A DNA stretch of 64,000 bases from Peribacillus frigoritolerans (GCF_004358755.1 NZ_SMZY01000002.1:806001-870000), one strand, 5' to 3'; shown: positions 1 to 9,550, counted from the stretch's first letter. Made by a program: numbers and translations. Notes: generated by a model from the letters alone, not told the origin.

Positions 1-249
1 AAAGCTGTGAGCTGGAAGCTGAACTTGATGCAAACCTGATAGAACAGCTGCATCCACACGGTCATTCATGACAAGCTTTGATTTCGGCACCCCATTTTGA
101 TGGAGAGCTTCAACCAGCTCTATCAGTTCCCCGGCCGATTTATTCTTTTCTCTAATATGAATGGCATCGGCAGCTGTATGTATGTCTGTGATGATTTTAA
201 TGAGCTCTGATATATTGCGACGGCCGTCTGTCACAAGATGCAATTTCAC
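1..249 (-). CDS. tenI: TenI, thiazole tautomerase (N-terminal part, runs off the window)
   Basis: The first 83 codons of a TenI-type protein are present and the gene continues beyond base 1. It starts with GTG at 249, overlapping the tenA stop in a GTGA arrangement, which implies translational coupling. The translated start MKLHLVTDGRRNISELI, followed by the segment AIHIREKNKSAGEL and by KLVMNDRVD, matches the TenI/thiamine-phosphate-synthase TIM barrel (strands beta-1 to beta-3). TenI aromatises the thiazole phosphate tautomer in thiamine synthesis. It belongs to the TPP-riboswitch-controlled tenA operon. In B. subtilis the thiO-thiSGFD genes follow; that part is not visible here. Confidence 0.85.
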   Translation of the reverse strand, partial: MKLHLVTDGRRNISELIKIITDIHTAADAIHIREKNKSAGELIELVEALHQNGVPKSKLVMNDRVDAAVLSGLHQVQLPAHSF

Positions 250-932
250 TTTTGCATCAGCACAGTTTCTGACTCATCCCACACTTCCATTTTTTCCGCC
301 ATGTCCCAGAAACGATATTCATACATCGAACTGATAAGGAAGTTTTCTTTCATCATTTGTCTCTCGTGATCGCTTGCACGCATAGCAAGCTCGTCAAATC
401 GTGCAACCTGTTCAAGAACCAGCTCTTTAAACCAATCACCGTGATAAGTCGCGATCCATTTTTCATAAACATCATCACCAGGCTTGCAATCTTTCAGATT
501 CTCCCCGACTTCATAATAGAGCCAGTAACAAGGAAGTAATGCGGCAATGATTTCTCCAAGATTTCCTGTCGCAACGGAACGGTACATATGGGAGGTGTAA
601 GCATACGCAGTTGGAGATGGCTTAAATTCTTCCCTTTCCCTGTCTGTAATGCCAAGCAGGACAGAAAATTGCTGATGCAGAGAGAGCTCTGCCTCATACG
701 TTCCCTGGGAATGAACGGACATCCGGTAAGTAGTATGCAAATCAGGCGCCATCGCCCCTGCAAAAGCCTGCACTTTTGCAAAATGCGTTAAGTAATAGGA
801 ATCCTGCATCACATAATATTTAAATTTATCCTTTGAAAGGGTGCCATTGCCAATTCCTTTTACGAAAGGATGTTCAAAGCTTCCTTCCCACCATTTATTT
901 GCATACTCCCGGCATTCTTTTGAAAATGACAT
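246..932 (-). CDS. tenA: TenA, aminopyrimidine aminohydrolase (thiaminase II family)
   Basis: A 228-residue cytosolic TenA protein, close to the family's usual length. TenA salvages thiamine degradation products by hydrolysing aminopyrimidines to hydroxymethylpyrimidine. The known catalytic set is present at the B. subtilis numbering: Asp44 (VMQDSYY), Cys135 (LLPCYWLYYEVG) and Glu205 (YEYRFWD). The start at 932 has an AGGAGGA ribosome-binding site about 7 bases upstream. It is the first gene after a TPP riboswitch and terminator and overlaps tenI by 4 bases, so thiamine pyrophosphate should repress it. Confidence 0.95.
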   Translation of the reverse strand: MSFSKECREYANKWWEGSFEHPFVKGIGNGTLSKDKFKYYVMQDSYYLTHFAKVQAFAGAMAPDLHTTYRMSVHSQGTYEAELSLHQQFSVLLGITDREREEFKPSPTAYAYTSHMYRSVATGNLGEIIAALLPCYWLYYEVGENLKDCKPGDDVYEKWIATYHGDWFKELVLEQVARFDELAMRASDHERQMMKENFLISSMYEYRFWDMAEKMEVWDESETVLMQK

Positions 933-970
933 GTTTTGTTCCTCCTCATTTTTAGGTGCAAAAACAGCAA

Positions 971-1112
971 AAAACCACTTTTCGCATAGAAAAGTGGTGT
1001 ATGAATAGACCTTTACACCACTTCCCTACGCTGGTTTTAGCCAGATCAGGTTCTGAGGGTCTTGAAGGCAAACTTCAATCTCAGCCCTTCTAACAGGGCT
1101 CCCCTAGCGGTA
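971..1112 (-). promoter_or_regulatory. TPP (THI-box) riboswitch with terminator
   Basis: Read on the minus strand, 1110 to 1021 carries the THI-box landmarks: CTGAGA in the P3 region, ACCCTcaGAACCTGATCTGG, and CCAGCGTAGGGAAG closing the aptamer. The expression platform follows. A strong hairpin with an AAAAGTGG/CCACTTTT stem and a T-run (973-998) is the terminator. The aptamer's end, AGTGGTGT, can instead pair with ACACCACT at the start of the terminator stem, giving an antiterminator. Known role: thiamine pyrophosphate binding causes termination before tenA. Confidence 0.95.
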
Positions 1113-1184
1113 GTTCATATATAATTTTAGAAATATTTACATGTCCATCATATCATGCTGAAAGAAACTTTCAAGTCAAAACTT

Positions 1185-3038
1185 TCAGCTTTTATGGAAT
1201 TCAAGCTCTTGTCTGAGCTCATCCACATATTCAGCTGATCCAGTCAGAATCAGCAGATCTCCGCGTTTCAGCTCTGTATCGCCATGCGGCACAATCGACT
1301 CATTTTCCCTGAAAATACGGACAAAAATAACGTCACCTGTAAAGGGAAAACTGCGAAGCACCATGCCATCGTAGCTTCTGTTGTTCAATTTTATCTGATA
1401 CAGCGCCGAATCGTTATGAGTCAGAATTTTCATGATGCCGGGAGCTTCAATAAGAGCTCTGAGCAGAGTTTTTGTAGATAGCAGGACAGAGAAAACATCG
1501 ATTCCCTTTGCTCTAAGCTGTTCATCCAATAATGGTGACGAAATGCTTGCTATTACCCGGTCAACTTCAAGCTCTTTCGCAAATAAGGAAATTTCCGCAT
1601 TCGCATCTTCATCTCCTGTAGCGGCAATCAGGATATCTGCATTGAAAACACCTTTTGACTGAAGCGTTTCAATCGAATAATCTTCAAGGTACTCAATTTG
1701 AAAAAGGGATTCAGCGATCTGCTGTTCATTTTTATCAATATGAGTATGATACACCGTTGTTTCATACAGCTTCGGATTTAACTCGCGCGTTACTGGAAGA
1801 GTCATCTGATTGGCTCCAATGAAAGCTACCTTCAGCTTCTTTTTCTCAGACAGCTGTACAGGGAAAAGCTTCTTAAACCCGATCGGAGTAAATATACACG
1901 TCAGGACCGCTGTTAAAATGAGCGCCCCGGACATTTGCGCATCAATCACATTCACTCTTTCTCCAATAGTAGCTGCCGCAATAACAAGGGACAGAGTTGA
2001 CGTCAGCAAAAAGCCTGATGCCAGAGTTGTCTTTGTGTCATACCATCTCTTCAGTAAATAGATCGGCACAATTTTAGAGATCAGCAGGGCGATAAACAGC
2101 AAGGGAATCAGCATTAGAATCTTAGAATCTTTAAACAGCGACCAGATGTCAAGTTCGACACCAACCATGACAAAGAAAATCGGGATCAAAAAGCCGTATC
2201 CGAAGGAATCCATTTTATGAACCATTTCTTTGTTCGGTGAAAGCAGGGAGACAAGAACCCCCGCTAAGAAAGCTCCTAATATATTTTCAGCCCCGATTGT
2301 TTCTGATAGAGCAACAAGGACAACAATCAGGGTGAAAATCGCTCTTGTCCCAATTTGAATCGTGCCTTTTGACAGAGTTTCAATAAACGACCTGCTTTTA
2401 AAGGTTTTGCCGAGGAAATATAAAGCAATTCCAGCGCCAAATAGCACTAACAGCAGCCACGTATTCGTATTTTCTCCGCCATAAATCGATGCAAAGACGG
2501 CAAGTAAAATCATCGTCACTAAGTCGGCGATGACTGCAACAAGCAAAATAATTTGTCCAATGTTGGATTTCATAATGCCCGCATCCTTCAGTGTAGGAAC
2601 GACCACACCGAGCGATATCGTAGAAATGATCAGTGTCATCAAGAAAGCATTTTCGATAAAACCAAGGAATACAAACAGATACGATAAGAGCAGAGACAAA
2701 ATAAAGATGCCTACAAACACAAGGAAAGAAACGGCAAACGTATTTGGCGCTTCTTTTCCGCTCGGCAGCATTTCTTTTTTCCGGCCGCCGATAAAAGCGG
2801 TGAAATCAATTTCAAGTCCGCTCAAAAACATAAGAAAAATAAATCCGAGCATGGATAGTGTTTCAAGCCACATATCCTCCTGAACCAGATGAAATCCGCT
2901 TTGACCGATAATAATCCCCATGATAATCTCGGCCACTACAACAGGCATGACTTTAATTTTAAAGCGATGCAGCAAGAGAGGGGTTATAAAAGCGGCTAAT
3001 AGTACGATAACAAGTGATGAAAAGGAAGCTCCATGCAC
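1185..3038 (-). CDS. yjbQ: CPA2-family monovalent cation/proton antiporter with RCK domain (YjbQ type)
   Basis: A 617-residue integral membrane protein. Residues about 1-390 form a run of hydrophobic helices typical of CPA2/KefB-NapA exchangers. Residues about 400-515 are an RCK/TrkA-N Rossmann domain (KVAFIGANQMTLPVTREL, then ILIAATGDEDANAEIS). The last ~85 residues match TrkA-C. Such proteins exchange K+ or Na+ for H+ with nucleotide gating; the substrate here is not determinable. The length is close to B. subtilis YjbQ, which also sits beside tenA. It starts 23 bases after mgtE, with GGAGGG upstream, so the two are probably co-transcribed. Confidence 0.88.
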   Translation of the reverse strand: MHGASFSSLVIVLLAAFITPLLLHRFKIKVMPVVVAEIIMGIIIGQSGFHLVQEDMWLETLSMLGFIFLMFLSGLEIDFTAFIGGRKKEMLPSGKEAPNTFAVSFLVFVGIFILSLLLSYLFVFLGFIENAFLMTLIISTISLGVVVPTLKDAGIMKSNIGQIILLVAVIADLVTMILLAVFASIYGGENTNTWLLLVLFGAGIALYFLGKTFKSRSFIETLSKGTIQIGTRAIFTLIVVLVALSETIGAENILGAFLAGVLVSLLSPNKEMVHKMDSFGYGFLIPIFFVMVGVELDIWSLFKDSKILMLIPLLFIALLISKIVPIYLLKRWYDTKTTLASGFLLTSTLSLVIAAATIGERVNVIDAQMSGALILTAVLTCIFTPIGFKKLFPVQLSEKKKLKVAFIGANQMTLPVTRELNPKLYETTVYHTHIDKNEQQIAESLFQIEYLEDYSIETLQSKGVFNADILIAATGDEDANAEISLFAKELEVDRVIASISSPLLDEQLRAKGIDVFSVLLSTKTLLRALIEAPGIMKILTHNDSALYQIKLNNRSYDGMVLRSFPFTGDVIFVRIFRENESIVPHGDTELKRGDLLILTGSAEYVDELRQELEFHKS

Positions 3039-3061
3039 AGTATTTCCCTCCTAACCTGAAT

Positions 3062-4429
3062 CTAGATTAAATATTGCATGAACAAAGTTGCCATGCCAAA
3101 ATAAATAAGAATGGAAATAATATCATTAATCGTTGTAATAAACGGGCCCGATGCCACCGCAGGGTCAACCTTCAGCCGGTGCATCACAAGCGGGACAAAC
3201 GCCCCGGCGATTGTGGCAACAGTCAAGGTTGCCAGAATGGAGATGCCTACAAGAAGTCCTAAAAAGAAATCATGCTTCCAGAAATAAACGACACCAATGA
3301 CAAGAAAACCGCACACGGCGCCATTTATAATCCCTGTACCAGCTTCTCTGGCGATAATTTTTAAGTTGCCGCCCTCTTCAAGATCACCCATTGCAATTCT
3401 TCTGACGGCAACTGCAAGTGCCTGAGTTCCAGTATTCCCTGCCATTCCCGCAATCAGCGGAATAAATACAGCTAGAATGGCTACTTTATCAAGCGTTTCT
3501 TCAAATTGGCCTATTAAATTAGCGGTTAACATTCCGAGGAATAATAGAATGACCAGCCAAGGCAATCTTTTTTTAGCCGCTGACAGCGGCCCCCTGTCTA
3601 TAGAATCCACATCTGATACCGCTGCAAGCTTTGAATAGTCGTCAGATGCTTCTTCATCGATAACATCGACGATATCATCAACCGTTATGATTCCCAAAAG
3701 ATGATTCTGAAAATCAACTACAGGCAGAGCAAGGAAATTATAATCTCGCATTTTTCTTGCTACATCTTCTTGATCTTCGCCGACGGATACCGAAAATACC
3801 CGTTCGCTCATAATCTCGCCAATCATGAGATCATCGTCGCTGACGATTAAATCCCGCAGGGAGATTACGCCTACAAGATGCTTATCTTCATCGATGACAT
3901 AAAGATAGTAAATGGTCTCTGCGTCTGGTGCTTCATGCTTTAAAATATGCATGGCAGATTTAACGGTTTGATTGGCAATAATGGCGATGAATTCAGTCGT
4001 CATGATACTTCCTGCTGTGAATTCTTCGTAATGCAGGAGTTCACGGATTTCCTGTGCAGCTTCATCATCCATTATGGTCAGATAGCTTGCTACCTGATCT
4101 TTATTTAATTCATTAAGTACATCTACCGCATCATCCGCGTACATGTGCTCAAGCATTTGGGATGCAAAGCGCGGATCCATTTCGGATAGGTACATTTCGT
4201 AATTGTACTCTTCGTCTTCTATATTCTCAAAAAGTGCAGCCATTTCTTCTGGAGACAAGTAATGATAAAGCTTTGTCCGCTCCTCCTGCTCAAGCTTTAC
4301 AAAAATTTTCGCCTGATCATATGGATGCTGCTCCAAAAACATGTAGCGAAACCCTTCAAAGTCTTCATTCTCCAAAGCTGTTACTAATTTCGCTGCTTCA
4401 ATCTCCAGTTTTTCTCTTTCATCTGACAT
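3062..4429 (-). CDS. mgtE: MgtE, magnesium channel
   Basis: About 455 residues. The domain order is the MgtE superhelical N domain (about 30-130, rich in Leu/Asp/Glu), a CBS pair (about 135-260), and a five-helix membrane domain (about 300-455). The membrane domain includes the pore-family segment PLIAGMAGNTGTQALAVAVR. MgtE imports Mg2+, and its cytosolic domains close the pore when Mg2+ is high. The ATG at 4429 is preferred over the TTG immediately before it because it lies 7 bases from AGGAG. It is followed closely by the CPA2 gene. No M-box (ykoK) riboswitch motifs are visible upstream, unlike B. subtilis mgtE. Confidence 0.93.
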   Translation of the reverse strand: MSDEREKLEIEAAKLVTALENEDFEGFRYMFLEQHPYDQAKIFVKLEQEERTKLYHYLSPEEMAALFENIEDEEYNYEMYLSEMDPRFASQMLEHMYADDAVDVLNELNKDQVASYLTIMDDEAAQEIRELLHYEEFTAGSIMTTEFIAIIANQTVKSAMHILKHEAPDAETIYYLYVIDEDKHLVGVISLRDLIVSDDDLMIGEIMSERVFSVSVGEDQEDVARKMRDYNFLALPVVDFQNHLLGIITVDDIVDVIDEEASDDYSKLAAVSDVDSIDRGPLSAAKKRLPWLVILLFLGMLTANLIGQFEETLDKVAILAVFIPLIAGMAGNTGTQALAVAVRRIAMGDLEEGGNLKIIAREAGTGIINGAVCGFLVIGVVYFWKHDFFLGLLVGISILATLTVATIAGAFVPLVMHRLKVDPAVASGPFITTINDIISILIYFGMATLFMQYLI

Positions 4430-4751
4430 CAAGTGTCTCCTCCTTCCCCAACACGTTCCTATATTAAAGCCTAGACATCAAAATGTCATCAAATTGTGAT
4501 ACATTTTATTCACCTGCATAAAACATGCACGGCACTAGCGTTTGCGCTCTGTACAGACGTTTTTTCCTTGTGATAAGGTAGCATGTTTTGCGATGTTTTA
4601 CAAATGAATCCTTTGCAAATTCATCAATTTTCGCTAAGATTGATAAAGTGAAACATCAATCAGAAGGAGTTTATTCTCCGCTGTTTATTTGTTCAGAATT
4701 TAAAAAAAGATTTTATTCCATTATTAGTTTTTTTATAGAAAGGGATCCATT
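4430..4751. other. Intergenic region between divergent mgtE and the rodA-like gene
   Basis: A 322-base region that must hold both divergent promoters. No M-box or other riboswitch core is recognised. A 7-bp inverted repeat, GATTGAT/ATCAATC with a 10-base loop, lies at 4638-4661, about 90 bases before the rodA-like start. It has no T-run and so is not a terminator. Nothing else specific is supported. Confidence 0.5.
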
Positions 4752-5927
4752 ATGAACACAGATAAATCCCCACAGCAGCAGTTAGACTACACACTTATTT
4801 TTATCATGTTTTTAATGGCGCTGACCAGTGCCATTGCGATAAGCAGTGCCCAACCTACTCTACCCGAAAAATTGCAGAATATAAACTTTGCCTTTCTTCA
4901 GCTTAGATGGTACATCATCGGTATTATCGCAGTCATTGGAACAATGGTCATTGATTTTGACCGGTTCAAACAGCTCTCATGGTATTTATATGGATTTGGG
5001 ATGGTTTTGCTATTAGGGCTTGAAGTCCTGCCGCCGCCGCTTGTAGAGCCGATTAAAGGCGCAAGAAGCTGGTATACTCTCCCTGGCATAGGTAATTTCC
5101 AGCCTTCAGAACTTATGAAAATATTTATGATTATTGTCCTGAGCAAAATTATCACAGATCATCGCGAAAAGTACGCCTCCAACACGGTCAGAGATGACTT
5201 GTTCCTTTTAGGTAAAGTATTTGCAGCAGCGGCACCTCCCATACTTCTGCTGATGAGACAGCCCGATACTGGGATGACAATGGTCTTTTGCGCCATTATC
5301 GGATCGTTAATTATTGTTTCGGGTGTTAAATGGAAGCTCATTTTCAGTTTTATTTTATCCGGTGCCGGAATTGCCGCTATAGGCGTATTCATTTTTTTCA
5401 CCTTTCCGGATTTCTTCAACAAGTACATTTTAGACACCAATTCTTACAAACTGGATCGTATTTATGGCTGGCTTAATCCATATGAATATTCAAGCGACAT
5501 CGGATTTCAGCTGATCAAATCCCTTCTTGCCATCGGATCGGGTGAGCTTTACGGAAAAGGCTATCAGCAGCTAGAGGTTTATTTGCCTGAGGGTCACACA
5601 GACTTCATTTTCGCGATTATTTCTGAACAATTCGGATTTATCGGCGGCAGCATTGTGATTTCTCTTTTCTTCCTTCTCATCTACCGGATGATTCACATTG
5701 CCCTTGAGAGCAACGATCCCTTCGGAAGCTTCCTGTGCACAGGAGTCATTGGCATGATTACGTTTCAGGTGTTTCAAAACGTCGGCATGACTGTCGGCCT
5801 CCTGCCGATTACAGGACTGCCCCTTCCTTTTATCAGCTATGGGGGAAGTTCTCTTGCAACCTATATGATTGCCATTGGCATTGTGTTAAATGTCAGATCA
5901 CGGACGAGAAAGTATATGTTTGATTAA
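4752..5927 (+). CDS. RodA/FtsW/SpoVE (SEDS) peptidoglycan glycosyltransferase
   Basis: A 391-residue polytopic protein with about ten membrane segments, the usual length for RodA. The SEDS signature is clear: LPEGHTDFIFAIISEQFG contains the conserved Asp of the large extracellular loop needed to polymerise lipid II, and the C-terminal LPITGLPLPFISYGGSS is the family hallmark. GSGELYGKGYQQLEVYLPEG resembles RodA more than FtsW. Bacilli often carry several rodA paralogues, and this one is monocistronic, not in a division or mre cluster. AGAAAGGGATCC lies upstream of ATG 4752, and a terminator follows. It may serve elongation, sporulation or a stress role; which one cannot be told. Confidence 0.88.
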   Translation: MNTDKSPQQQLDYTLIFIMFLMALTSAIAISSAQPTLPEKLQNINFAFLQLRWYIIGIIAVIGTMVIDFDRFKQLSWYLYGFGMVLLLGLEVLPPPLVEPIKGARSWYTLPGIGNFQPSELMKIFMIIVLSKIITDHREKYASNTVRDDLFLLGKVFAAAAPPILLLMRQPDTGMTMVFCAIIGSLIIVSGVKWKLIFSFILSGAGIAAIGVFIFFTFPDFFNKYILDTNSYKLDRIYGWLNPYEYSSDIGFQLIKSLLAIGSGELYGKGYQQLEVYLPEGHTDFIFAIISEQFGFIGGSIVISLFFLLIYRMIHIALESNDPFGSFLCTGVIGMITFQVFQNVGMTVGLLPITGLPLPFISYGGSSLATYMIAIGIVLNVRSRTRKYMFD

Positions 5928-6012
5928 GAATAGCTGAACCGACTGGCCTGGGGGCTGGGAGGTATTAGCTACAAATTAAAGCACAATCTCCATATTTTCC
6001 ATCATCTTAATG

Positions 6013-6039
6013 AAACCCGTTTTTATAACGGGTTTTTTC
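6013..6039 (+). terminator. Intrinsic terminator after the rodA-like gene
   Basis: AACCCGTTTTTATAACGGGTT hairpin followed by TTTTTC, about 85 bases after the stop codon. Confidence 0.85.
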
Positions 6040-6155
6040 TATTATCCTGAATTCTTTTGTTTCATTATTGGAACGATGAAAGTATATGATATTTTTGATT
6101 CTTTAAAGATATCTGCTATCATTTTAGAAAAAGAGACAAATGAGGACGGGTTTAG

Positions 6156-6890
6156 ATGAAAATTGATATTATCGGTGACATTCATGGCTGTTTTGATGAG
6201 TTTTACGAACTTACGGAAAAGCTCGGATATGCTTGGAAAAACGGGTATCCTGTGCACAGCAGCAGAAAACTTGCTTTCGTAGGAGATCTTGCTGACCGGG
6301 GACCACAATCTATAAAAGTAATTGAGACCGTTATTAAAATTACAGAAAATCAAGCAGGATACTACGTGCCTGGCAACCACTGCAACAAACTTTACCGCTA
6401 CATGCTCGGAAACAAAGTCCAGGTTGCACATGGTTTAGAAACGACTGCCGCAGAACTTGAAGCACTGGAAGAAGATGAGCGTAAAAAAATCTATCAAAGC
6501 TTCATGAAGCTCTATGATCAATCCCCTCTCTATCAGGTCCTGGACGCAGGCAGACTTGTCATTGCCCATGCAGGAATCCGGGCAGACTACATAGGAAAAA
6601 CGCACAAAAAGGTAAAAGAATTTGTCCTTTACGGGGACATAACCGGCCAGACAAACCCTGACGGCACTCCTGTAAGAAGAGACTGGGCCAAGCTGTACAA
6701 AGGAAAACCGTTTATTGTCTACGGTCATACACCTGTGCGCGAAGCAAGATTTGTCGGCGATACAGTGAACATTGATACTGGAGCGGTATTTGGAGGCTAT
6801 TTAACAGCACTCAGGTATCCTGAAAAAGAGGTTGTCTCAGTCAAATCATCCTTGCCTTATGACGAATCCAGATTCCGGGAGATGGATTGA
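6156..6890 (+). CDS. prpE: PrpE, symmetrical/asymmetrical dinucleoside tetraphosphatase-type phosphoesterase
   Basis: A 244-residue metallophosphoesterase, the same length as B. subtilis PrpE. The PPP-family motifs are present in order: GDIHG (7-11), GDLADRG (about 44-50), GNHCNKLYR (about 73), [10 protein letters not shown], and YGHTPV near the C terminus. They supply the dinuclear metal ligands. PrpE in B. subtilis hydrolyses Ap4A and affects spore germination. It sits convergent to the yjbO-like gene with a shared bidirectional terminator. The SD is weak (GAGGACGG); the start is supported by the motif directly at the N terminus. Confidence 0.93.
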   Translation: MKIDIIGDIHGCFDEFYELTEKLGYAWKNGYPVHSSRKLAFVGDLADRGPQSIKVIETVIKITENQAGYYVPGNHCNKLYRYMLGNKVQVAHGLETTAAELEALEEDERKKIYQSFMKLYDQSPLYQVLDAGRLVIAHAGIRADYIGKTHKKVKEFVLYGDITGQTNPDGTPVRRDWAKLYKGKPFIVYGHTPVREARFVGDTVNIDTGAVFGGYLTALRYPEKEVVSVKSSLPYDESRFREMD

Positions 6891-6982
6891 GGAGCCTGAT
6901 ATTTGTGTGAGAGTAAATTTACGTGCGATACCACAGGAATTTTTTGCAGAGACTCTAGGATGTTTTTGAAAATAGCCTGTTA

Positions 6983-7016
6983 AAAAGACTCATGCTGTTC
7001 TCAGCATGAGTCTTTC
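6983..7016. terminator. Bidirectional terminator between prpE and the RluD-like gene
   Basis: AAAGACTCATGCT pairs with AGCATGAGTCTTT around a 6-base loop. The stem overlaps the last codons of the minus-strand gene, whose stop is at 7001-7003. Confidence 0.85.
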
Positions 7017-7906
7017 TTATTTACCGCCGATTGAATATCATCCGGCAAATCAATCTTGAAGTTCATTTCTTTTTCCAGCAATGGATGAAAAAATGACAGT
7101 TTTGCACTGTGCAGTGCCTGCCTTGGAATAAATCGATGACTGCCCCCATATAGGCTGTCGCCGCATAGCGGATGGCCGATGTGCGCCATATGAACTCTTA
7201 TTTGATGAGTTCTTCCCGTTTCAAGTTTCAGGGAAACGAGAGTATTGCATTCTGAATACGCAATAACCCGGTAATGGGTTACAGCGTGCTGGCCGTCATC
7301 TCTCACGGTCCGTTCAATAATGCTGTCCTCTTTCCTGCCTATTGGGGCAGAAATGGTACCCTGTTTCTCTTTCACTTCCCCTTCAACCAAAGCAAAATAG
7401 TTCCGTTTAATTTCCCCCTGCTTTTGCTGGGATGAAAACAAGGAATGGGCAAAGCGGTGCTTAGCAACAAGCATTAGCCCTGAAGTATCCTTATCAAGCC
7501 GGTTGACTACATGAATAGTTGCAGCTATCTCTTTTTCTTTGTAATAAAATAGCAGCCCATTTGCCAGCGTCCCTCCAGGATGCTCACGCGAGGGAATGGT
7601 AGGAAGGTAAGGCGGCTTATTGATGACAAGACACCATTCATCTTCGTACACAATCTCAAAATCAACTTTTTCAGGCAGCATGCCTGCACTTGGCTTTTCT
7701 ACAGGAAAAATGACCTTGAGGACATCCCCTGCCCTAAGCTCAAAACGGACGGTTGCATGTTCATCATTAACTAAAATGCTTCCGCCCCCGAACTTAATAT
7801 CAGTTAAAGCGCGCTTTGAAATATTCTTTTCCTTAAGATAATCCCGGATGAGCATGCCGGCTTCAGCAGCAGGGATCGTCCATGTTAATTGAAACGCGTT
7901 CACCAC
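7001..7906 (-). CDS. yjbO: RluD-family rRNA pseudouridine synthase (YjbO type)
   Basis: A 301-residue RluA/RluD-family enzyme. Residues about 15-75 resemble an S4-like RNA-binding segment (DYLKEKNISKRALTDIKFGG). The catalytic domain follows with HVVNRLDKDTSGLMLVAK, whose RLD aspartate is the nucleophile, and GRTHQIRVHMAHIGHPLCGD. These enzymes isomerise specific uridines in 23S rRNA or tRNA; the exact site is not inferable. The start is a GTG (7906) 5 bases after AAGGA. It lies 18 bases downstream of NAD kinase, in the yjbM-nadF-yjbO operon. Confidence 0.9.
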   Translation of the reverse strand: MVNAFQLTWTIPAAEAGMLIRDYLKEKNISKRALTDIKFGGGSILVNDEHATVRFELRAGDVLKVIFPVEKPSAGMLPEKVDFEIVYEDEWCLVINKPPYLPTIPSREHPGGTLANGLLFYYKEKEIAATIHVVNRLDKDTSGLMLVAKHRFAHSLFSSQQKQGEIKRNYFALVEGEVKEKQGTISAPIGRKEDSIIERTVRDDGQHAVTHYRVIAYSECNTLVSLKLETGRTHQIRVHMAHIGHPLCGDSLYGGSHRFIPRQALHSAKLSFFHPLLEKEMNFKIDLPDDIQSAVNKKDSC

Positions 7907-7924
7907 GATCTTCCTTTCAGAATC

Positions 7925-8719
7925 CTACTCCGAAATAAATGAGTCACGGACTCTCTTCCAGAATGGAAACGGCCTGAATCTCGCAAACCTGATTTTTTCA
8001 TTGGCAACGCGGCATTGAATCGATTTTACATCCTTATGCAGAAGCGTCAAATGATCAATCGTGATTTGAAAATCAACATCATTTACAGGCTTTAATAAAC
8101 AAGTATGATGGTCCGGCAAAATTAGAGGCGAGCCGACCGTTCTGAATACCCGGTTATTGATTGAGGCCATCTCAGCGACTTGAATAGCAGGAATGGATGG
8201 GTGCAAAATAGCGCCGCCAAGAGCCTTATTATATGCTGTACTGCCTGATGGTGTAGACATGCAGAGACCGTCGCCGCGGAAGGTTTCAAAAATTTGGCCC
8301 TTGATTTCAACATCCATGACAAGAGAGCCTTCAATCGCTTTGACAGTACATTCATTTAATGCAAGGTAGCGGGCTTCCCGTCCGCCGTCATTATGTCTGA
8401 TAATGACTTCAAGCAGCGGATATTCAACAACCTGATAAGGTGTTTTCGCAATCGCAATGACAAGCTTCTCAATTTCATCAGGAACCCAGTCTGCGTAAAA
8501 ACCGAGATGACCAGTATGTACACCAACAAATGCCGTTTTATCAAGCCTGCTGCGGTAACGGTGAAAAGCATATAAAAGCGTGCCGTCTCCTCCGACTGAA
8601 ATGACAATATCAGGCTTATCCTCATCGTATTCAAGATGAAAATCCATTAAATAGGCTTTCATTTTATGCATTAGTGTATTTGAAACGGTATCTCCTTTAG
8701 ATGTGACCGCAAATTTCAT
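7925..8719 (-). CDS. nadF: NAD kinase
   Basis: A 264-residue ATP-NAD kinase. The diagnostic GGDG motif appears in [16 protein letters not shown], followed by [20 protein letters not shown] and [21 protein letters not shown], which form the NAD-binding core. It makes NADP from NAD in the cytosol. It sits between the small alarmone synthetase gene and the pseudouridine synthase gene with short gaps, the conserved Bacillus order (yjbM-yjbN-yjbO). AAAGGGG lies 8 bases before ATG 8719. Confidence 0.96.
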   Translation of the reverse strand: MKFAVTSKGDTVSNTLMHKMKAYLMDFHLEYDEDKPDIVISVGGDGTLLYAFHRYRSRLDKTAFVGVHTGHLGFYADWVPDEIEKLVIAIAKTPYQVVEYPLLEVIIRHNDGGREARYLALNECTVKAIEGSLVMDVEIKGQIFETFRGDGLCMSTPSGSTAYNKALGGAILHPSIPAIQVAEMASINNRVFRTVGSPLILPDHHTCLLKPVNDVDFQITIDHLTLLHKDVKSIQCRVANEKIRFARFRPFPFWKRVRDSFISE

Positions 8720-8740
8720 AACAGCATGCCCCTTTATTCA

Positions 8741-9376
8741 TCATTTATCTTTCGTTTCTGTTTTCCTTGAAAAAATGACTTGTGCATCTCTTATTTCTCC
8801 GCGAATCTTTGACATCTCTTCATCTAAAAGAAAAGCTGCTTCCGCTGATCTTTTCAGCCTGATTTTAATGTCTTCGGGGAAATTCCCGCTGTATTTGTAG
8901 TTAAGAGAATGTTCAACTGTTGCCCAGAAATTCATCGCAAGCGTTCTGATTTGAATCTCCACCAGAATACTTTTTTCACCTGATACCGTTTGAACAGGAT
9001 ATTTGGCAACTACATGATAGGAGCGGTATCCGCTTGCTTTTTTCTGTGAAATATAATCACGTTCCTCAATGATTTCAAAATCATTCCGCTGTCTGAGCAT
9101 GTCGACGACAAGTTTTATATCATCTACGAACTGGCACATCATGCGGATGCCCGCTATGTCCTGCATTTCAGTCTCAAGAGCATCTAAGGAAATATCTTTG
9201 CGCCTTGCTTTATCAAGAATACTTGCAATCGGCTTAACTCTTCCTGTTACAAATTCAATCGGCGAATGGCTGCCTTCTAGTTCATATTGCGATCTTGTGC
9301 CTCTGAGCTTCACTTTCAGCTCATCAACCGCCTGGTGATACGGTGCTAAAAAAACTTCCCATTTTCTGCCGATCAT
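8741..9376 (-). CDS. yjbM: Small alarmone synthetase (RelQ/SasB, GTP pyrophosphokinase)
   Basis: Chosen start ATG 9376 gives 211 residues, the length of B. subtilis SasB, and has GAGGGGG 6 bases upstream. A longer reading to 9394 lacks a site. Synthetase motifs are visible: RVKPIASILDKARRK, DIAGIRMMCQFVDD, SGYRSYHVVAKYPV and the ExQIRT block VEIQIRTLAMNFWATVEH. There is no hydrolase, TGS or ACT domain. It transfers pyrophosphate from ATP to GTP or GDP to make (p)ppGpp. It heads the nadF-yjbO operon. A dispersed repeat lies directly upstream. Confidence 0.94.
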   Translation of the reverse strand: MIGRKWEVFLAPYHQAVDELKVKLRGTRSQYELEGSHSPIEFVTGRVKPIASILDKARRKDISLDALETEMQDIAGIRMMCQFVDDIKLVVDMLRQRNDFEIIEERDYISQKKASGYRSYHVVAKYPVQTVSGEKSILVEIQIRTLAMNFWATVEHSLNYKYSGNFPEDIKIRLKRSAEAAFLLDEEMSKIRGEIRDAQVIFSRKTETKDK

Positions 9377-9395
9377 AGCCTTCCCCCTCGTCATA

Positions 9396-9508
9396 AGAAA
9401 AGCGCAAGCGCCCGTTTAGCTCCTAGGTATTCTGCAAAAAAGTCCGTGTCTTGAATTTATTGCGGATTTGTTCTTGCCTGGGAGTCGGGCAGCTCCGCTT
9501 GCCATCAA
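9396..9508. repeat. Dispersed intergenic repeat, family R1, copy 1
   Basis: Begins AAGAAAAGCGCAAGCGCCC and ends CTCCGCTTGCCATC. The two ends are complementary (AAGCGCAAGCGCCC against the reverse complement AAGCGGAGCTGCCC), so the unit can fold into one long imperfect hairpin. Closely related ends occur at 11421-11545 and a left half at 10031-10068. Elements beginning GAAAAGCG are common between genes in Bacillus genomes, from general knowledge. Confidence 0.75.
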
Positions 9509-9550
9509 TACTCAAACTTTTTTATAAATAAACAACATGCTTTTTATGTA

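Noticed and set aside
1157-1189. Terminator after yjbQ
   Set aside because: GCTGAAAG/CTTTCAGC has an 8-bp stem with a 17-base loop and no T-run, so it is too weak to call.
4430-4751. M-box riboswitch before mgtE
   Set aside because: The conserved M-box blocks are not found on the minus strand.
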